Shown one piece after another: positions 51,537 through 61,121 of a stretch of 64,000 bases of DNA (position 1 is its first letter; each line of letters starts with the position of its first letter). The position numbers were made by a program, and so were the translations under genes. Location: the NCBI RefSeq assembly GCF_000158955.1, contig NZ_GG657757.1:3976715-4040714 (forward strand), read 5' to 3'. The notes beneath the pieces are model-generated. The model was given only the letters and a program-made list of their open reading frames with translations. It was not told where the DNA came from and did no database searches. Origin of the DNA: Streptomyces viridochromogenes DSM 40736. Lineage in GTDB: Bacteria > Actinomycetota > Actinomycetes > Streptomycetales > Streptomycetaceae.

Positions 51537-51610
51537 AGCCCCCTGTCGGATTCGAACCGACGACCTACGCATTACAAGTGCGTTGCTCTGGCCAGCTGAG
51601 CTAAGGAGGC
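51537..51610 (-). tRNA. tRNA-Thr, anticodon UGU
   Basis: On the minus strand a 74-base cloverleaf: acceptor GCCTCCT with AGGGGGC (one G-U pair), D-arm TAGCTCAGCTGGCCAGAGC, anticodon stem ACGCA/TGCGT around CTTGTAA (anticodon TGT) and T-arm GTCGG-TTCGAAT-CCGAC, discriminator T. CCA is not encoded. It reads ACA threonine codons, rare in this GC-rich host. The AT-rich islet lies just beyond its 3' end. Confidence 0.95.
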
Positions 51611-51698
51611 GCCGCGTACTGCAACGCCGTACGCGAGGGCGCCACCACTGTACACAGAGCCCGTTGCCCCGAGCCACGAAGTTCCCTTCGGGCCGGGC

Positions 51699-52121
51699 TC
51701 AGTCCACCTCGTACTCGAAGCGGTACGCCACCGCCTTCTCACCGTGCCGTGCGGTGAAGCCGCCCTTCCCCTTCAGTCCGGCCAGCTCCCCGCTGCCCGA
51801 CCCCGGCACCACCTCGAACGCGCAGTGCACGGTGCCGTCCTCGTCGAACCAGCCCCGCTCCTCGACGGCGAAGCTCCCCTCGCGTCCGTCGACGCGGCCG
51901 GTGATCAGTTCCATGCCGCTGAAGGAGCCGGTCTTGGCGGTGACGTAGACGATGGAGTACTCGCAGATCGTCCCGGCCGCCTCGACGCCCCCGCTGAAGG
52001 TGTTCCGGACGGAGGCGTGCGCGAGGCGGGGGTTCGTGTCCTCGCCGGGGCCGATCACCTTTTCCTGCCAGTCGGCGAAGGTGAACTGACCGGTCGTGGT
52101 GGTGGTCTGGGAGGCGGGCAT
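51699..52121 (-). CDS. DUF3224 family protein
   Basis: A 140-residue protein from ATG 52121 (AGAGGA upstream). DUF3224 features are the N-terminal TTTTTGQFTFADWQEKVIG, FSGGVEAAGTICEYSIVYVT near residue 45 and GGFTARHGEKAVAYRFEYEV at the end, forming an AOC-barrel-like small-molecule fold. In many actinobacteria such genes are divergent from a YafY/WYL regulator, as here. Function unknown. Confidence 0.9.
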   Translation of the reverse strand: MPASQTTTTTGQFTFADWQEKVIGPGEDTNPRLAHASVRNTFSGGVEAAGTICEYSIVYVTAKTGSFSGMELITGRVDGREGSFAVEERGWFDEDGTVHCAFEVVPGSGSGELAGLKGKGGFTARHGEKAVAYRFEYEVD

Positions 52122-52191
52122 GGGTGGGGTCCTCTCGGTTCGGGGGCACGGTGTGTGGCCCCGTTCGGCCTGGTGAGACGAGTTTCGCGGC

Positions 52192-52218
52192 CGTACCTGA
52201 CATCTCCTGTCAGGTACG
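52192..52218. promoter_or_regulatory. Divergent operator between DUF3224 and yafY genes
   Basis: CGTACCTGACA (52192-52202) and TGTCAGGTACG (52208-52218) are perfect 11-bp arms with a 5-base spacer. The site lies 71 bases before the DUF3224 start and 27 before the regulator start, where it could control both promoters. Confidence 0.7.
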
Positions 52219-52244
52219 GCGACGTACGCCCGACAATGGCCCTC

Positions 52245-53291
52245 ATGCGCGCCGACCGGCTCCTCTCCCTGCTCCTGCTGCTCCAGAACCGCGGGCGGAT
52301 GACCGCGTCCGAACTCGCCGCCGAGCTGGAGGTGTCGGTGCGCACCGTCTACCGGGACGTCGAGGCGCTGGGCGCGGCGGGTGTGCCGGTGTGCGCGGAC
52401 CGGGGGCCGGAGGGCGGCTACCGGCTGATGGACGGGTACCGGACGCGGCTGACGGGGCTGACCGACGCCGAGGCGGGTTCGCTGTTCCTCGCCGGGATGC
52501 CGGGGCCGGCGCGGGATCTGGGGCTGGGGGCGGTGCTGGCGAGCGCCCAGCTGAAGGTGCAGGCGGCGCTGTCCGCCGAGCCTGCCGGGCAGGCACGGCG
52601 GGTTCAGGAGCGGTTCCATCTGGACGCGCCCGCCTGGTTCCGGGAGGCCGATCCGGTGCCGTACCTGGAGGCAGTCGCGGCGGCCGTGTGGGAACAGCGG
52701 GTGCTGCGGGTGCACTACCGGCGGTGGCGGGGCGAGGTGCGCCGGGAGGTGTGGCCGATGGGACTCGTCCTGAAGGGCGGCATCTGGTACCTGGTGGCCT
52801 TGGCGGAGGGGACCGTCCGCACCTACCGGGTGTCGCGGGTGCTGGCCGTGGAGGAGACCGGGGAGGTCTTCGAGCGTCCGGCCGGGTTCGATCTGGGCGC
52901 CCACTGGGAGGAGTCCTCCCGGCGGATGGAAGCCGCTCTCCGGCAAGGCGTCGCACGGCTGCGGATCTCCCCGCGCGCGCAGCGGCTGCTGCCGATGCAG
53001 TTCGGGGCGGCGGGCACCGAGGCGCTGCGTGCCGCGGGCGCGCCGGACGAGGACGGCTGGGTGGAGGTGGAGCTGGCCGTGGAGGCGGAGGCCGTGGCGG
53101 TCGGTGACCTGCTCCGGCTCGGGGCGGAGGCGGAGGTACTGGACCCTCCTGAGCTGCGGCGATCCGTCATGACGGCGGTGGCGGCCCTCGCGGACCGCTA
53201 CCGGTGCCGCGACCAGGGACCCGAAAATTTCCGCGAAGTTCACGGGCCCGGAGGTACTGACAGACGAGGTGAACGCCAGGTACCGTCCTGA
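52245..53291 (+). CDS. YafY-family HTH plus WYL-domain transcriptional regulator
   Basis: About 348 residues from ATG 52245 (MRADRLLSLLLLLQNRGRMT, the usual family start; ATG 52236 is also possible). Residues 1-60 are the winged helix (MTASELAAELEVSVRTVYRD), and residues 135-300 the WYL domain (VLRVHYRRWRGEVRREVWPM, GGIWYLVALAEGTVRTYRVS). WYL domains sense nucleic acids or small molecules. The palindrome at 52192-52218 is its likely operator, giving autoregulation and control of DUF3224. Confidence 0.9.
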   Translation: MRADRLLSLLLLLQNRGRMTASELAAELEVSVRTVYRDVEALGAAGVPVCADRGPEGGYRLMDGYRTRLTGLTDAEAGSLFLAGMPGPARDLGLGAVLASAQLKVQAALSAEPAGQARRVQERFHLDAPAWFREADPVPYLEAVAAAVWEQRVLRVHYRRWRGEVRREVWPMGLVLKGGIWYLVALAEGTVRTYRVSRVLAVEETGEVFERPAGFDLGAHWEESSRRMEAALRQGVARLRISPRAQRLLPMQFGAAGTEALRAAGAPDEDGWVEVELAVEAEAVAVGDLLRLGAEAEVLDPPELRRSVMTAVAALADRYRCRDQGPENFREVHGPGGTDRRGERQVPS

Positions 53292-53304
53292 GCCAGTTCA
53301 CCCG

Positions 53305-53320
53305 CGTGGACTACACCACA
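53305..53320 (+). promoter_or_regulatory. DasR-like operator upstream of msiK
   Basis: TGGACTACACCA (53307-53318) is a near-palindrome differing from TGGTCTAGACCA at two positions. It lies about 80-95 bases before the msiK ATG. The msiK gene feeds chitin- and chitobiose-import ABC systems, which DasR controls. Confidence 0.6.
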
Positions 53321-53397
53321 ACGGAAAACCGTCGTGGCACCACCTTCCTACTCGGATCGTCCGGCACGTTCCTGCCGGTAGAAGGGGTTCACTGATC

Positions 53398-54480
<1,083 letters not shown>

Positions 54481-54482
54481 TG

Positions 54483-54550
54483 ACGTCCGACAGCCGACGA
54501 CGTCCGACAGCCGACGATGTCCGACAGCCGACGACGTCCGACGGCAACCG
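54483..54550 (+). repeat. Four tandem 17-bp repeats after msiK
   Basis: ACGTCCGACAGCCGACG is repeated from 54483 in four units with few changes (54483, 54500, 54517, 54534). The array starts two bases after the msiK stop codon and ends 40 bases before the terminator. Confidence 0.85.
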
Positions 54551-54590
54551 CGAGACGCACCACCCCGGGTGATCCACCCGGTTGACGAAG

Positions 54591-54618
54591 AGGGCCCCGC
54601 AGAGCGCTGCGGGGCCCT
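54591..54618 (+). terminator. msiK terminator
   Basis: AGGGCCCCGCAG, loop AGCG, CTGCGGGGCCCT: a perfect 12-bp stem followed by TCTCGCT, about 110 bases beyond the msiK stop. Confidence 0.8.
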
Positions 54619-54760
54619 TCTCGCTGTCGCGAGATACCCCGGCAGACCGGACATTTCGAGCGTTGTGCGTCAACGCCCTACCCAAAAAAGGAGGCTCCCT
54701 CATCCCCCGAACCGGTGACTAAATGTCTACAAACCATCACTGGGCGCTACCCTCACTCGC

Positions 54761-55216
54761 GTGAAGCACTCCAACACCCAACAGACGCGACGCGGCCGGG
54801 GCCCCGCCCGCCGGATCGGCCGCACCCTCGCTTTCGTCCTGCCCGTCGTCCTGGTGCTCTCCGGGACCCTCGCGGTCACCCGAGTCAACTGGTCGGGAAG
54901 CCCCTCCGACCCGGTGCTCACCGCCGCGGACACCGCCACGTCCGCCGGCACCCCGCGGGCCGTCAAGCGCGCCCCACAGGAGGTTCTGCGCGACAGGCTG
55001 CTGACCGAGCTCCAGCAAGAGGACCCGGGCGCCGCCCTCACCCACCTCCAGCAGGCCGTCAACGACCGCCCGTCATTGGCGAAGCACTGCGCGTCCATCG
55101 CCCGCGCCCTCGGCCAGGCCGCCGTCCGGGTCTACGGCCCGACCCGCGCCCAGTCCTACGCCCGCCCGGTCTGCGACACCGCCTTCGCCACGGGGGTCGC
55201 GGCGGCGCACAGCTGA
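54761..55216 (+). CDS. Membrane-anchored or secreted hypothetical protein
   Basis: A 151-residue protein from GTG 54761. The N-terminus is basic ([13 protein letters not shown]) followed by a hydrophobic segment (LAFVLPVVLVLSGTLAV, residues 23-39), so it is anchored or exported. The extracytoplasmic part is helical (QEVLRDRLLTELQQEDPGAA, LAKHCASIARALGQAAVRVY) and holds two cysteines that could form a disulfide. No family recognised. The nucleotidyltransferase gene follows 71 bases later. Confidence 0.75.
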   Translation: MKHSNTQQTRRGRGPARRIGRTLAFVLPVVLVLSGTLAVTRVNWSGSPSDPVLTAADTATSAGTPRAVKRAPQEVLRDRLLTELQQEDPGAALTHLQQAVNDRPSLAKHCASIARALGQAAVRVYGPTRAQSYARPVCDTAFATGVAAAHS

Positions 55217-55287
55217 GCGCGCGCCCGGAGCTGAGCGCGCGCCCACAGCCGAATGCCCGGGCGGGACGCCACGTACAGTTCGGTTCC

Positions 55288-56019
55288 ATGAGCGATCCGA
55301 GCGCCGCGTCCCGCCCCGTGCAAGCCGTGGTACTGGCCGGAGGCCAGGGCTCCCGGCTGCGCCCGTACACCGACGACCGGCCCAAGCCGATGGTCGAGAT
55401 CCCCGGGACGGGGACTCCGATCATCGGCCATCAGCTTTCCTGGCTCGCCGAGGAGGGCGTGACGGACGTGGTGGTCTCCTGCGGCCACCTCGCCGAGGTG
55501 CTCCAGAAGTGGCTGGAGACGGCCGATGTGCCCGTCTCCGTCACCACCGTCGTGGAGTCCGAGCCCCTCGGCCGCGGCGGCGGCCTCAAGTACGCCGCCA
55601 CGCATCTGCCCCACCCGGACCAGCCCTGGTACGCCACCAACGGTGACATCTGGACGCGGTTCTCGCTGCGGGACATGGCGGACTTCCACACTGAGCGCGA
55701 CGCGATCGCGACGGTGGCGCTGGCGCGGCCGCGGCTGCCGTGGGGGGCGGTGAAGACCGACGGGTTCGGGCACATCACCGACTTCATCGAGGCGCCGCCG
55801 TCGACGTTCGAGATCAACGCGGGTGTGTATGTGTTCTCCCCCGAGTTCGCCGGGCTGTTGCCGGATCGGGGGGATCATGAGCGCACGACGTTTCCCCGGC
55901 TGGCGCGGGAGCAGCGGCTTGCCGGGTTCACGATTCCGCAGGGGTCGTATTGGCGTGCGATCGATACGGCGAAGGATCTGACGGAGGCTGCCAAGGAGCT
56001 GGCGGCTTCGGGGCGCTGA
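55288..56019 (+). CDS. Sugar-1-phosphate nucleotidyltransferase family protein
   Basis: A 243-residue Rossmann-like nucleotidyltransferase from ATG 55288. It has the NTP-binding motif VVLAGGQGSRLRPYTDDRPK near residue 15, PKPMVEIPGTGTPII with the conserved Lys, and NGDIWTRF near 115 carrying the metal Asp. It makes NDP-sugars, typically GDP-mannose-like or dTDP-glucose-like products, but no sugar-modifying gene is beside it to narrow the substrate. Confidence 0.9.
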   Translation: MSDPSAASRPVQAVVLAGGQGSRLRPYTDDRPKPMVEIPGTGTPIIGHQLSWLAEEGVTDVVVSCGHLAEVLQKWLETADVPVSVTTVVESEPLGRGGGLKYAATHLPHPDQPWYATNGDIWTRFSLRDMADFHTERDAIATVALARPRLPWGAVKTDGFGHITDFIEAPPSTFEINAGVYVFSPEFAGLLPDRGDHERTTFPRLAREQRLAGFTIPQGSYWRAIDTAKDLTEAAKELAASGR

Positions 56020-56064
56020 GAGCTCGGGGGCTGACGTCTTCTCGCGGCTGCGGGCTCATTGTGG

Positions 56065-56095
56065 CTTGTCGCGCAGTTCCCCGCGCCCCTGAGTC
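56065..56095. repeat. Short dispersed repeat, inverted copy
   Basis: GTCGCGCAGTTCCCCGCGCC followed by CCTGAGT is the reverse complement of the element in the 5' end of nagA. It lies between the nucleotidyltransferase stop and the DoxX gene terminator. Confidence 0.7.
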
Positions 56096-56117
56096 CGCTG
56101 CACCCCCGTGCGTCAGA

Positions 56118-56149
56118 AGGGCCCCGCACCTCGAACGGTGCGGGGCCCT
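56118..56149 (-). terminator. DoxX gene terminator
   Basis: AGGGCCCCGCACC (56118-56130) and GGTGCGGGGCCCT (56137-56149) are perfect 13-bp complements with a 6-base loop, 23 bases beyond the DoxX gene stop. Confidence 0.8.
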
Positions 56150-56171
56150 CTGTCGTGCCGGCCGGTGGGGG

Positions 56172-57911
56172 TCAGCCCAGGAGGCCGCCTACCAGGCCCG
56201 GTTGGCCGGAGGACGAGGAGTCGTCGCCCGTGCCGCGGGTCGAGCCGGAGCCGCCCGTCGTGGCGCCGCCGGAGGTGGGGCCGGACGAGGTGCTCGGGGC
56301 CTGGCCGGCCGGGGAGGACTGGCGGGGCGGGGCCTGGCCCGCGCTGCCCTGGGTCTGGCTGGGCCGGCCCCCGGTGACGGTGCCGGACTCCTGGGTGGCG
56401 CCCGGCCTCGACGTGGTGCCCGCGCTGGGGCCGGCCGAGCCGGACGTGGCGCCCTGGGTGGGCGTGGAGGAGGCCGACGGGGTCCGCTTGTGCTGCCGCT
56501 TGCCCGGTTCCTCCGGGAGCGGGGAGCCGGGCAGCTCGTTGCGCGGGGCCTCGCCGGGCCCGGGGACGACGACCCGGTCGGCGTCGCGGACGGCGCCGCC
56601 GAGCAGCGAACCGACGAGCAGCGTGAGGCCGGTGGCGACGGCGGTGACGAGGACGCCCCGGCGCAGCACGTAGCGGCGCAGGTCCCAGATGTCGGCGCGG
56701 GGGCCGAGGTGGCGCCAGGCGCTGCCGGCGAGGCGGCCGTCGACGGAGTAGACGGGGGCGCCGGCGATGATCAGCGGGGACCAGGCGGCGAGGTAGATGA
56801 TGTCGGGGGTCTCGTAGACGGGAACGCTCTTCCAGCTGACGGTGACCAGCAGCGCCGCCGAGAGCAGGGCGCCCAGACAGGCGGCGACGCGCTGCCAGCA
56901 GCCGAGGACCGTCAGGACGCCGACGACGACCTGCGCGAAGGCGATCACCAGCCCCGAGCCGATCGGGTGCGCGAAGGCGAACTGGCGCAGGGGCTCGGCG
57001 ACTTCCCAGGGATGCAGGGTGTTGAGCCACTTCACCATGGAGCCGCGCTCGCCGCCGTCGAAGTAGACGGGGTCGCACAGCTTGCCCATGCCGGCGTAGA
57101 CGGAGATGAAGCCGAGGAAGACGCGCAGCGGGAGCAGGACGACGCCGAGGTTCATCCGGCGGCCCGGGTAGTAGGCGTGCCGGGCCGGGTCGTCGCCGTG
57201 GCGTTTGACGGGCCGCCGGGTCTCGTCCAGTTCGTCGGCGAGGTCCTCGAACTCGCCGTCTCCGTAGGCGGGTTCGTCGTAGACGCTGCCGACGGTGCGC
57301 ATGGGCGGCAACAGCCGGGTGCCGTCGGCCTGTTCGCGGGTGCGCTGGTGGCCGACGATCGGGGTCTCGACGGTCCGGGTGAGCTCGTCCTCGTAGCCGT
57401 CGCCCTGGTAGCCGTCGCCTTGGTATGCGGTGCCTTGGTATCCGGTGCCGCCGTAGCCGCCGTGGTCGTATCCGGCGCCGTGGTCCGTGCCCGGTTCGGT
57501 GCCCACACGGGAGATCACCTGGGTGGCTCCGGCGTCGGCGGCGGGCTCGTCGGGGTGGCGGACGCTCTCGTGCCGCACGGCCTGGAGGAGCCGGTGGGCG
57601 CCGGTGTCGTCCGGAGCGGATCTGCCGCTCCAGACGACGGGACGGCGGCGGGCGGGGCCACCGTCCGCCGCGCCCCCGGCGGTGGCGACGGGGATGCGGG
57701 CGGTGTCCTCGGTGGCGGTCATGTGCCGTGCGACCCGTGGGGACTGCACGCGACGCGTCGAGACGCCCAACTGCACGCGGAAACTCGCGTGGTTGACGAT
57801 GACCTGCGCCGGGTCGCTCGGCACCTTCACCATGCTCAGCGCGGGAGCGTCGTCGAGTCCCGACGAGCGGTCCCCCGTGGGTGTGCGGGGTGTTCTGGTG
57901 TCCACACTCAT
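56172..57911 (-). CDS. DoxX-like membrane protein with disordered tails
   Basis: A 579-residue protein from ATG 57911. Residues 1-250 are a disordered, Gly/Tyr-rich cytoplasmic tail with GYQGTAYQGDGYQGDGYED repeats. Residues 255-430 hold the four-helix DoxX fold (LGVVLLPLRVFLGFISVYAG, GLVIAFAQVVVGVLTVLGCW, VYETPDIIYLAAWSPLI). Residues 450-579 are a Ser/Thr/Pro/Gly-rich tail. DoxX proteins are linked to redox defence or respiratory quinone pools. The tails are far longer than the family norm. No SodA or thioredoxin partner is adjacent. Confidence 0.85.
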   Translation of the reverse strand: MSVDTRTPRTPTGDRSSGLDDAPALSMVKVPSDPAQVIVNHASFRVQLGVSTRRVQSPRVARHMTATEDTARIPVATAGGAADGGPARRRPVVWSGRSAPDDTGAHRLLQAVRHESVRHPDEPAADAGATQVISRVGTEPGTDHGAGYDHGGYGGTGYQGTAYQGDGYQGDGYEDELTRTVETPIVGHQRTREQADGTRLLPPMRTVGSVYDEPAYGDGEFEDLADELDETRRPVKRHGDDPARHAYYPGRRMNLGVVLLPLRVFLGFISVYAGMGKLCDPVYFDGGERGSMVKWLNTLHPWEVAEPLRQFAFAHPIGSGLVIAFAQVVVGVLTVLGCWQRVAACLGALLSAALLVTVSWKSVPVYETPDIIYLAAWSPLIIAGAPVYSVDGRLAGSAWRHLGPRADIWDLRRYVLRRGVLVTAVATGLTLLVGSLLGGAVRDADRVVVPGPGEAPRNELPGSPLPEEPGKRQHKRTPSASSTPTQGATSGSAGPSAGTTSRPGATQESGTVTGGRPSQTQGSAGQAPPRQSSPAGQAPSTSSGPTSGGATTGGSGSTRGTGDDSSSSGQPGLVGGLLG

Positions 57912-58039
57912 CTAACCGAGTGACGTCGGGATAGGACACTGCTTTGACCGGCCGGATCTGTCCGGACCCCGTCAAGCTTGTCCTTGTCGCCCCGATGCCC
58001 CCGGAATTACCCCGTACGGGTGAAGTGGCGGACGCCTGT

Positions 58040-58975
58040 TCAGCTGCGTCGGCGGGCCGCCTCGTACAGCACGATCCCCGCCGCCACACCGGCGTTGAGC
58101 GACTCGGTGCCACCCGGCATGGGGATCCGCACGCGGTAGTCGCACGTCTCGCCGACCAGCCGGGACAGGCCCTTGCCCTCGCTCCCGACGACGATGGCGA
58201 CGGGCCCGCCCAGGGCCTCAAGATCGCCGAGCTCGGCCTCACCGTCGGCGGCGAGGCCGACGACCACGATGCCGGCCTTCTTGTACGCCTCCAGCGCGCG
58301 CGTCAGGTTGGTGGCGCGGGCGACGGGCGTACGGGCTGCGGCGCCGGCGGACGTCTTCCAGGCACCGGCCGTCATGCCGGCGGCCCGCCGCTCGGGTACG
58401 ACGACGCCGTGGCCGCCGAAGGCCGAGACGGACCGGACGACCGCGCCGAGGTTGCGCGGGTCGGTCACCCCGTCGAGCGCGACGATCAGCGGGTCGTCGC
58501 CCTCGTCGGCGGCGGCAGCGGCGAGGTCCTCGGGGTGGGCGTACTCGTACGGCGGGACCTGGAGCACCAAACCCTGGTGGTTCAGCCCGTTCGTCATCCG
58601 GTCGAGCTCGGGGCGCGGCGCCTCCATGAGGTTGATGCCCCCGCGCTCGGCGGCGAGTTGCAGCGCCTCGCGCACCCGCTCGTCGCTGTCGATGAACTGC
58701 TGCACGTACAGCGTGGAGGCCGGCACGCCCTCGCGCAGCGCCTCGACGACGGAGTTGCGCCCGACGACGAGTTCGGAGGTGCCCTTGGCGCGCGGGCCCT
58801 TGGTGCGGCTCTGGGCACGGCGCGACTTGGCCTGTGCGGCGCGCTGCTTGACGTGCCCCTTGCGCGCCTCGGCGGGCGGCGTCGGCCCCTTGCCTTCCAG
58901 GCCCCGGCGCCGCTTGCCGCCACTGCCGACCTGCGCGCCCTTCTTGCCGGACATGCGGCGGTTGTTTGCGGCCAT
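58040..58975 (-). CDS. rlmB: 23S rRNA (guanosine(2251)-2'-O)-methyltransferase RlmB
   Basis: A 311-residue SPOUT methyltransferase from ATG 58975. Residues 1-65 are a basic RNA-binding tail ([40 protein letters not shown]); residues 68-145 the substrate-binding domain ([14 protein letters not shown]). The trefoil-knot motifs are [20 protein letters not shown] near residue 165, [13 protein letters not shown] near 255 and [20 protein letters not shown] at the end. It methylates 23S rRNA G2251. The gene is 107 bases downstream of cysS on the same strand, the usual actinobacterial order. Confidence 0.93.
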   Translation of the reverse strand: MAANNRRMSGKKGAQVGSGGKRRRGLEGKGPTPPAEARKGHVKQRAAQAKSRRAQSRTKGPRAKGTSELVVGRNSVVEALREGVPASTLYVQQFIDSDERVREALQLAAERGGINLMEAPRPELDRMTNGLNHQGLVLQVPPYEYAHPEDLAAAAADEGDDPLIVALDGVTDPRNLGAVVRSVSAFGGHGVVVPERRAAGMTAGAWKTSAGAAARTPVARATNLTRALEAYKKAGIVVVGLAADGEAELGDLEALGGPVAIVVGSEGKGLSRLVGETCDYRVRIPMPGGTESLNAGVAAGIVLYEAARRRS

Positions 58976-59081
58976 GACCTACCTGTCTGTGTGAGCGTTC
59001 GTACGTACGTCTATGCAGTGTGCCGCCCGGAGGCCCGGGCGGCACAATCGATCAGCTGTGGCTCTCGCCCCAGCGCTTGCC

Positions 59082-60476
59082 TCAGCGCGGGCCGAGGCTC
59101 CACCGCGGGCCCTGCGGGCTGTCCTCGATGACGAGGCCGGACTGGCTCAGCTGGTCGCGGATGGCGTCCGCGGTGGGCCAGTCCTTGCGGGCCCGGGCGG
59201 CCTCGCGCTGGTCGAGGACCATGCGGACCAGCGTGTCGACCACGCCGTGCAGATCGTCGCCGCGGTCGCTCTCCCCGGCCCAGTGCTCGTCGAGCGGGTC
59301 GAGCCCGAGGACGCCGAGCATGGCGCGGACCTCGGCGAGCCGGGCCACCGCGGCTTCCTTGTCGTCGGCGGCCAGCGCGCTGTTGCCCTGCCGGACGGTG
59401 GTGTGCACGACGGCGAGCGCCTGCGGCACGCCCAGGTCGTCGTCCATGGCCTCGGCGAAGGCGAGCGGCACCTCGGGGGCGGGCTCGACGACGCCGGCCT
59501 TCTCGACCACGCGCTGCACGAAGCCCTCGATCCGCGCGAACGCCGACTCGGCCTCGCGCAGCGCCTCCTCGCTGTACTCGATCATCGAGCGGTAGTGCGG
59601 GGTGCCCAGGTAGTAGCGCAACACGATGGGCCGCCAGCGCTTGACCATCTCGCTGACCAGGACCGAGTTGCCGAGCGACTTGGACATCTTCTCGCCGCTC
59701 ATGGTGACCCAGGCGTTGTGCACCCAGTACTGGGCGAAGTCGTCGCCGTAGGCCTTGGCCTGGGCGATCTCGTTCTCGTGGTGCGGGAAGACCAGGTCGA
59801 GGCCGCCGCCGTGGATGTCGAAGGCGGTGCCCAGGTACTTGTGCGCCATCGCCGAGCACTCGAGGTGCCAGCCCGGGCGGCCGCGGCCCCAGGGCGTCTC
59901 CCAGTCGGGCTCGCCCGGCTTGGTGGCCTTCCACATCGCGAAGTCGCGCGGGTCGCGCTTGCCCGAGACCCCCTCGTCGGGCTGGCGCAGGTCGTCGATG
60001 TCCTGGTTGGACAGCGCCAGGTACTCGGGGAAGGAGCGGACGTCGAAGTAGACGCTGCCGTCCGCCACGTAGGCGTGCCCGCGCTCGATGAGGCCGCGCA
60101 TCATCTCGATCATCTCGGTGATGTGGCCGGTGGCACGGGGCTCGTAGGTCGGCGGCAGGCAGCCGAGGGCGTCGTAGCCGTCGTTGAAGGCGCGCTCGTT
60201 CTCGTAGCCGATGGCCCACCAAGGGCGGTTCTGGTCGGCCGACTTGGCGATGATCTTGTCGTCGATGTCGGTGACGTTCCGCACGAAGGTGACGTCGTAG
60301 CCGCGGTACGCGAACCAGCGGCGCAGGATGTCGAAGTTCAGCCCGGAGCGGATGTGCCCGATGTGCGGGGCGGCCTGCACGGTGGCACCACACAGGTAGA
60401 TCGAGACACAACCCGGCTGGAGCGGGGTGAAGTCACGGATCTGCCGGGCGCTGGTGTCGTACAGGCGAATAGTCAC
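59082..60476 (-). CDS. cysS: Cysteinyl-tRNA synthetase
   Basis: A 464-residue class I synthetase from GTG 60476. HIGH is APHIGHIRSG near residue 34 and KMSKS is GEKMSKSLGN near 268. Zinc ligands include CGATVQ near 28, the Cys in WHLECSAM near 210 and PHHENE near 235. No ribosome site precedes the GTG, but TACCCT lies seven bases upstream as a possible -10, so the mRNA may be leaderless. It attaches cysteine to tRNA-Cys. It precedes rlmB and follows ispF and ispD on the same strand. Confidence 0.96.
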   Translation of the reverse strand: MTIRLYDTSARQIRDFTPLQPGCVSIYLCGATVQAAPHIGHIRSGLNFDILRRWFAYRGYDVTFVRNVTDIDDKIIAKSADQNRPWWAIGYENERAFNDGYDALGCLPPTYEPRATGHITEMIEMMRGLIERGHAYVADGSVYFDVRSFPEYLALSNQDIDDLRQPDEGVSGKRDPRDFAMWKATKPGEPDWETPWGRGRPGWHLECSAMAHKYLGTAFDIHGGGLDLVFPHHENEIAQAKAYGDDFAQYWVHNAWVTMSGEKMSKSLGNSVLVSEMVKRWRPIVLRYYLGTPHYRSMIEYSEEALREAESAFARIEGFVQRVVEKAGVVEPAPEVPLAFAEAMDDDLGVPQALAVVHTTVRQGNSALAADDKEAAVARLAEVRAMLGVLGLDPLDEHWAGESDRGDDLHGVVDTLVRMVLDQREAARARKDWPTADAIRDQLSQSGLVIEDSPQGPRWSLGPR

Positions 60477-60521
60477 GGGACCAGGGTAGTAGGCCGTGGG
60501 GGGTGCGTGGGGCAGTCCCTT

Positions 60522-60600
60522 CGTTGTCGTGTGCGGGTCGTGGGGGCTGATCGCGCCCACGCGGCGGAGCCGCATGTCACACACAGCCCTGCGCCCCCAG
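60522..60600. repeat. Dispersed GC-rich intergenic repeat, copy C (inverted)
   Basis: Reverse-complement copy of the A/B family: TGCGGCTCCGCCGCGTGGGC and GCGCGATCAGCCCCC with CGACAACG at the far end. It lies between the ispF stop and the cysS start. Confidence 0.8.
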
Positions 60601-60614
60601 GAGGACAGGACCGG

Positions 60615-61121
60615 TCATCGCACCTTCGCGACCAAGGCCGTCGCCACCGCCATCAGGCCCTCGTCGCGTCCCGGGAAGCCCAGGCCGTCCGTCGTCGCAC
60701 CCGATACGGACACCGGTGCGCCCGCCGCCTCCGACAGCAGCTTCTGGGCCTCGTCCCGGCGTTTCCCGATCTTCGGTCTCGGGCCTACCACCTGTACGGC
60801 GATGTTGCCGATGCGGAAGCCCGCCTCGCGGACGATGCGGGCGGCCTCGGTGAGGAGTGTGACGCCTGACGCGCCCGACCACTCGGGCCGGCCCGTGCCG
60901 AAGTGCTGTCCGAGGTCGCCGAGGCCCGCCGCCGAGAACAGGGCGTTGCAGGCCGCGTGCGCGACGACGTCCGCGTCGGAGTGGCCCGCGAGGCCCGGGC
61001 CCTCGCCCTCCCACTTCAGGCCGGCGCACCAGAGCTCGCGGCCCTCCTCGAAGGCGTGGATGTCGGTGCCGATGCCGACCTGGGGCAGCAGGGGCTCGGG
61101 CGTGGACGCGTCAGAAGCCAT
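60615..61121 (-). CDS. ispF: 2-C-methyl-D-erythritol 2,4-cyclodiphosphate synthase
   Basis: A 168-residue enzyme of the MEP isoprenoid pathway from ATG 61121. It shows [13 protein letters not shown] near residue 15 (the DxH zinc ligands), [20 protein letters not shown] near 45, GDLGQHFG near 68 and the C-terminal [14 protein letters not shown]. It cyclises CDP-methylerythritol phosphate with loss of CMP. The start overlaps the ispD stop by 11 bases, so the two proteins are co-translated; they catalyse non-adjacent steps. Confidence 0.96.
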   Translation of the reverse strand: MASDASTPEPLLPQVGIGTDIHAFEEGRELWCAGLKWEGEGPGLAGHSDADVVAHAACNALFSAAGLGDLGQHFGTGRPEWSGASGVTLLTEAARIVREAGFRIGNIAVQVVGPRPKIGKRRDEAQKLLSEAAGAPVSVSGATTDGLGFPGRDEGLMAVATALVAKVR

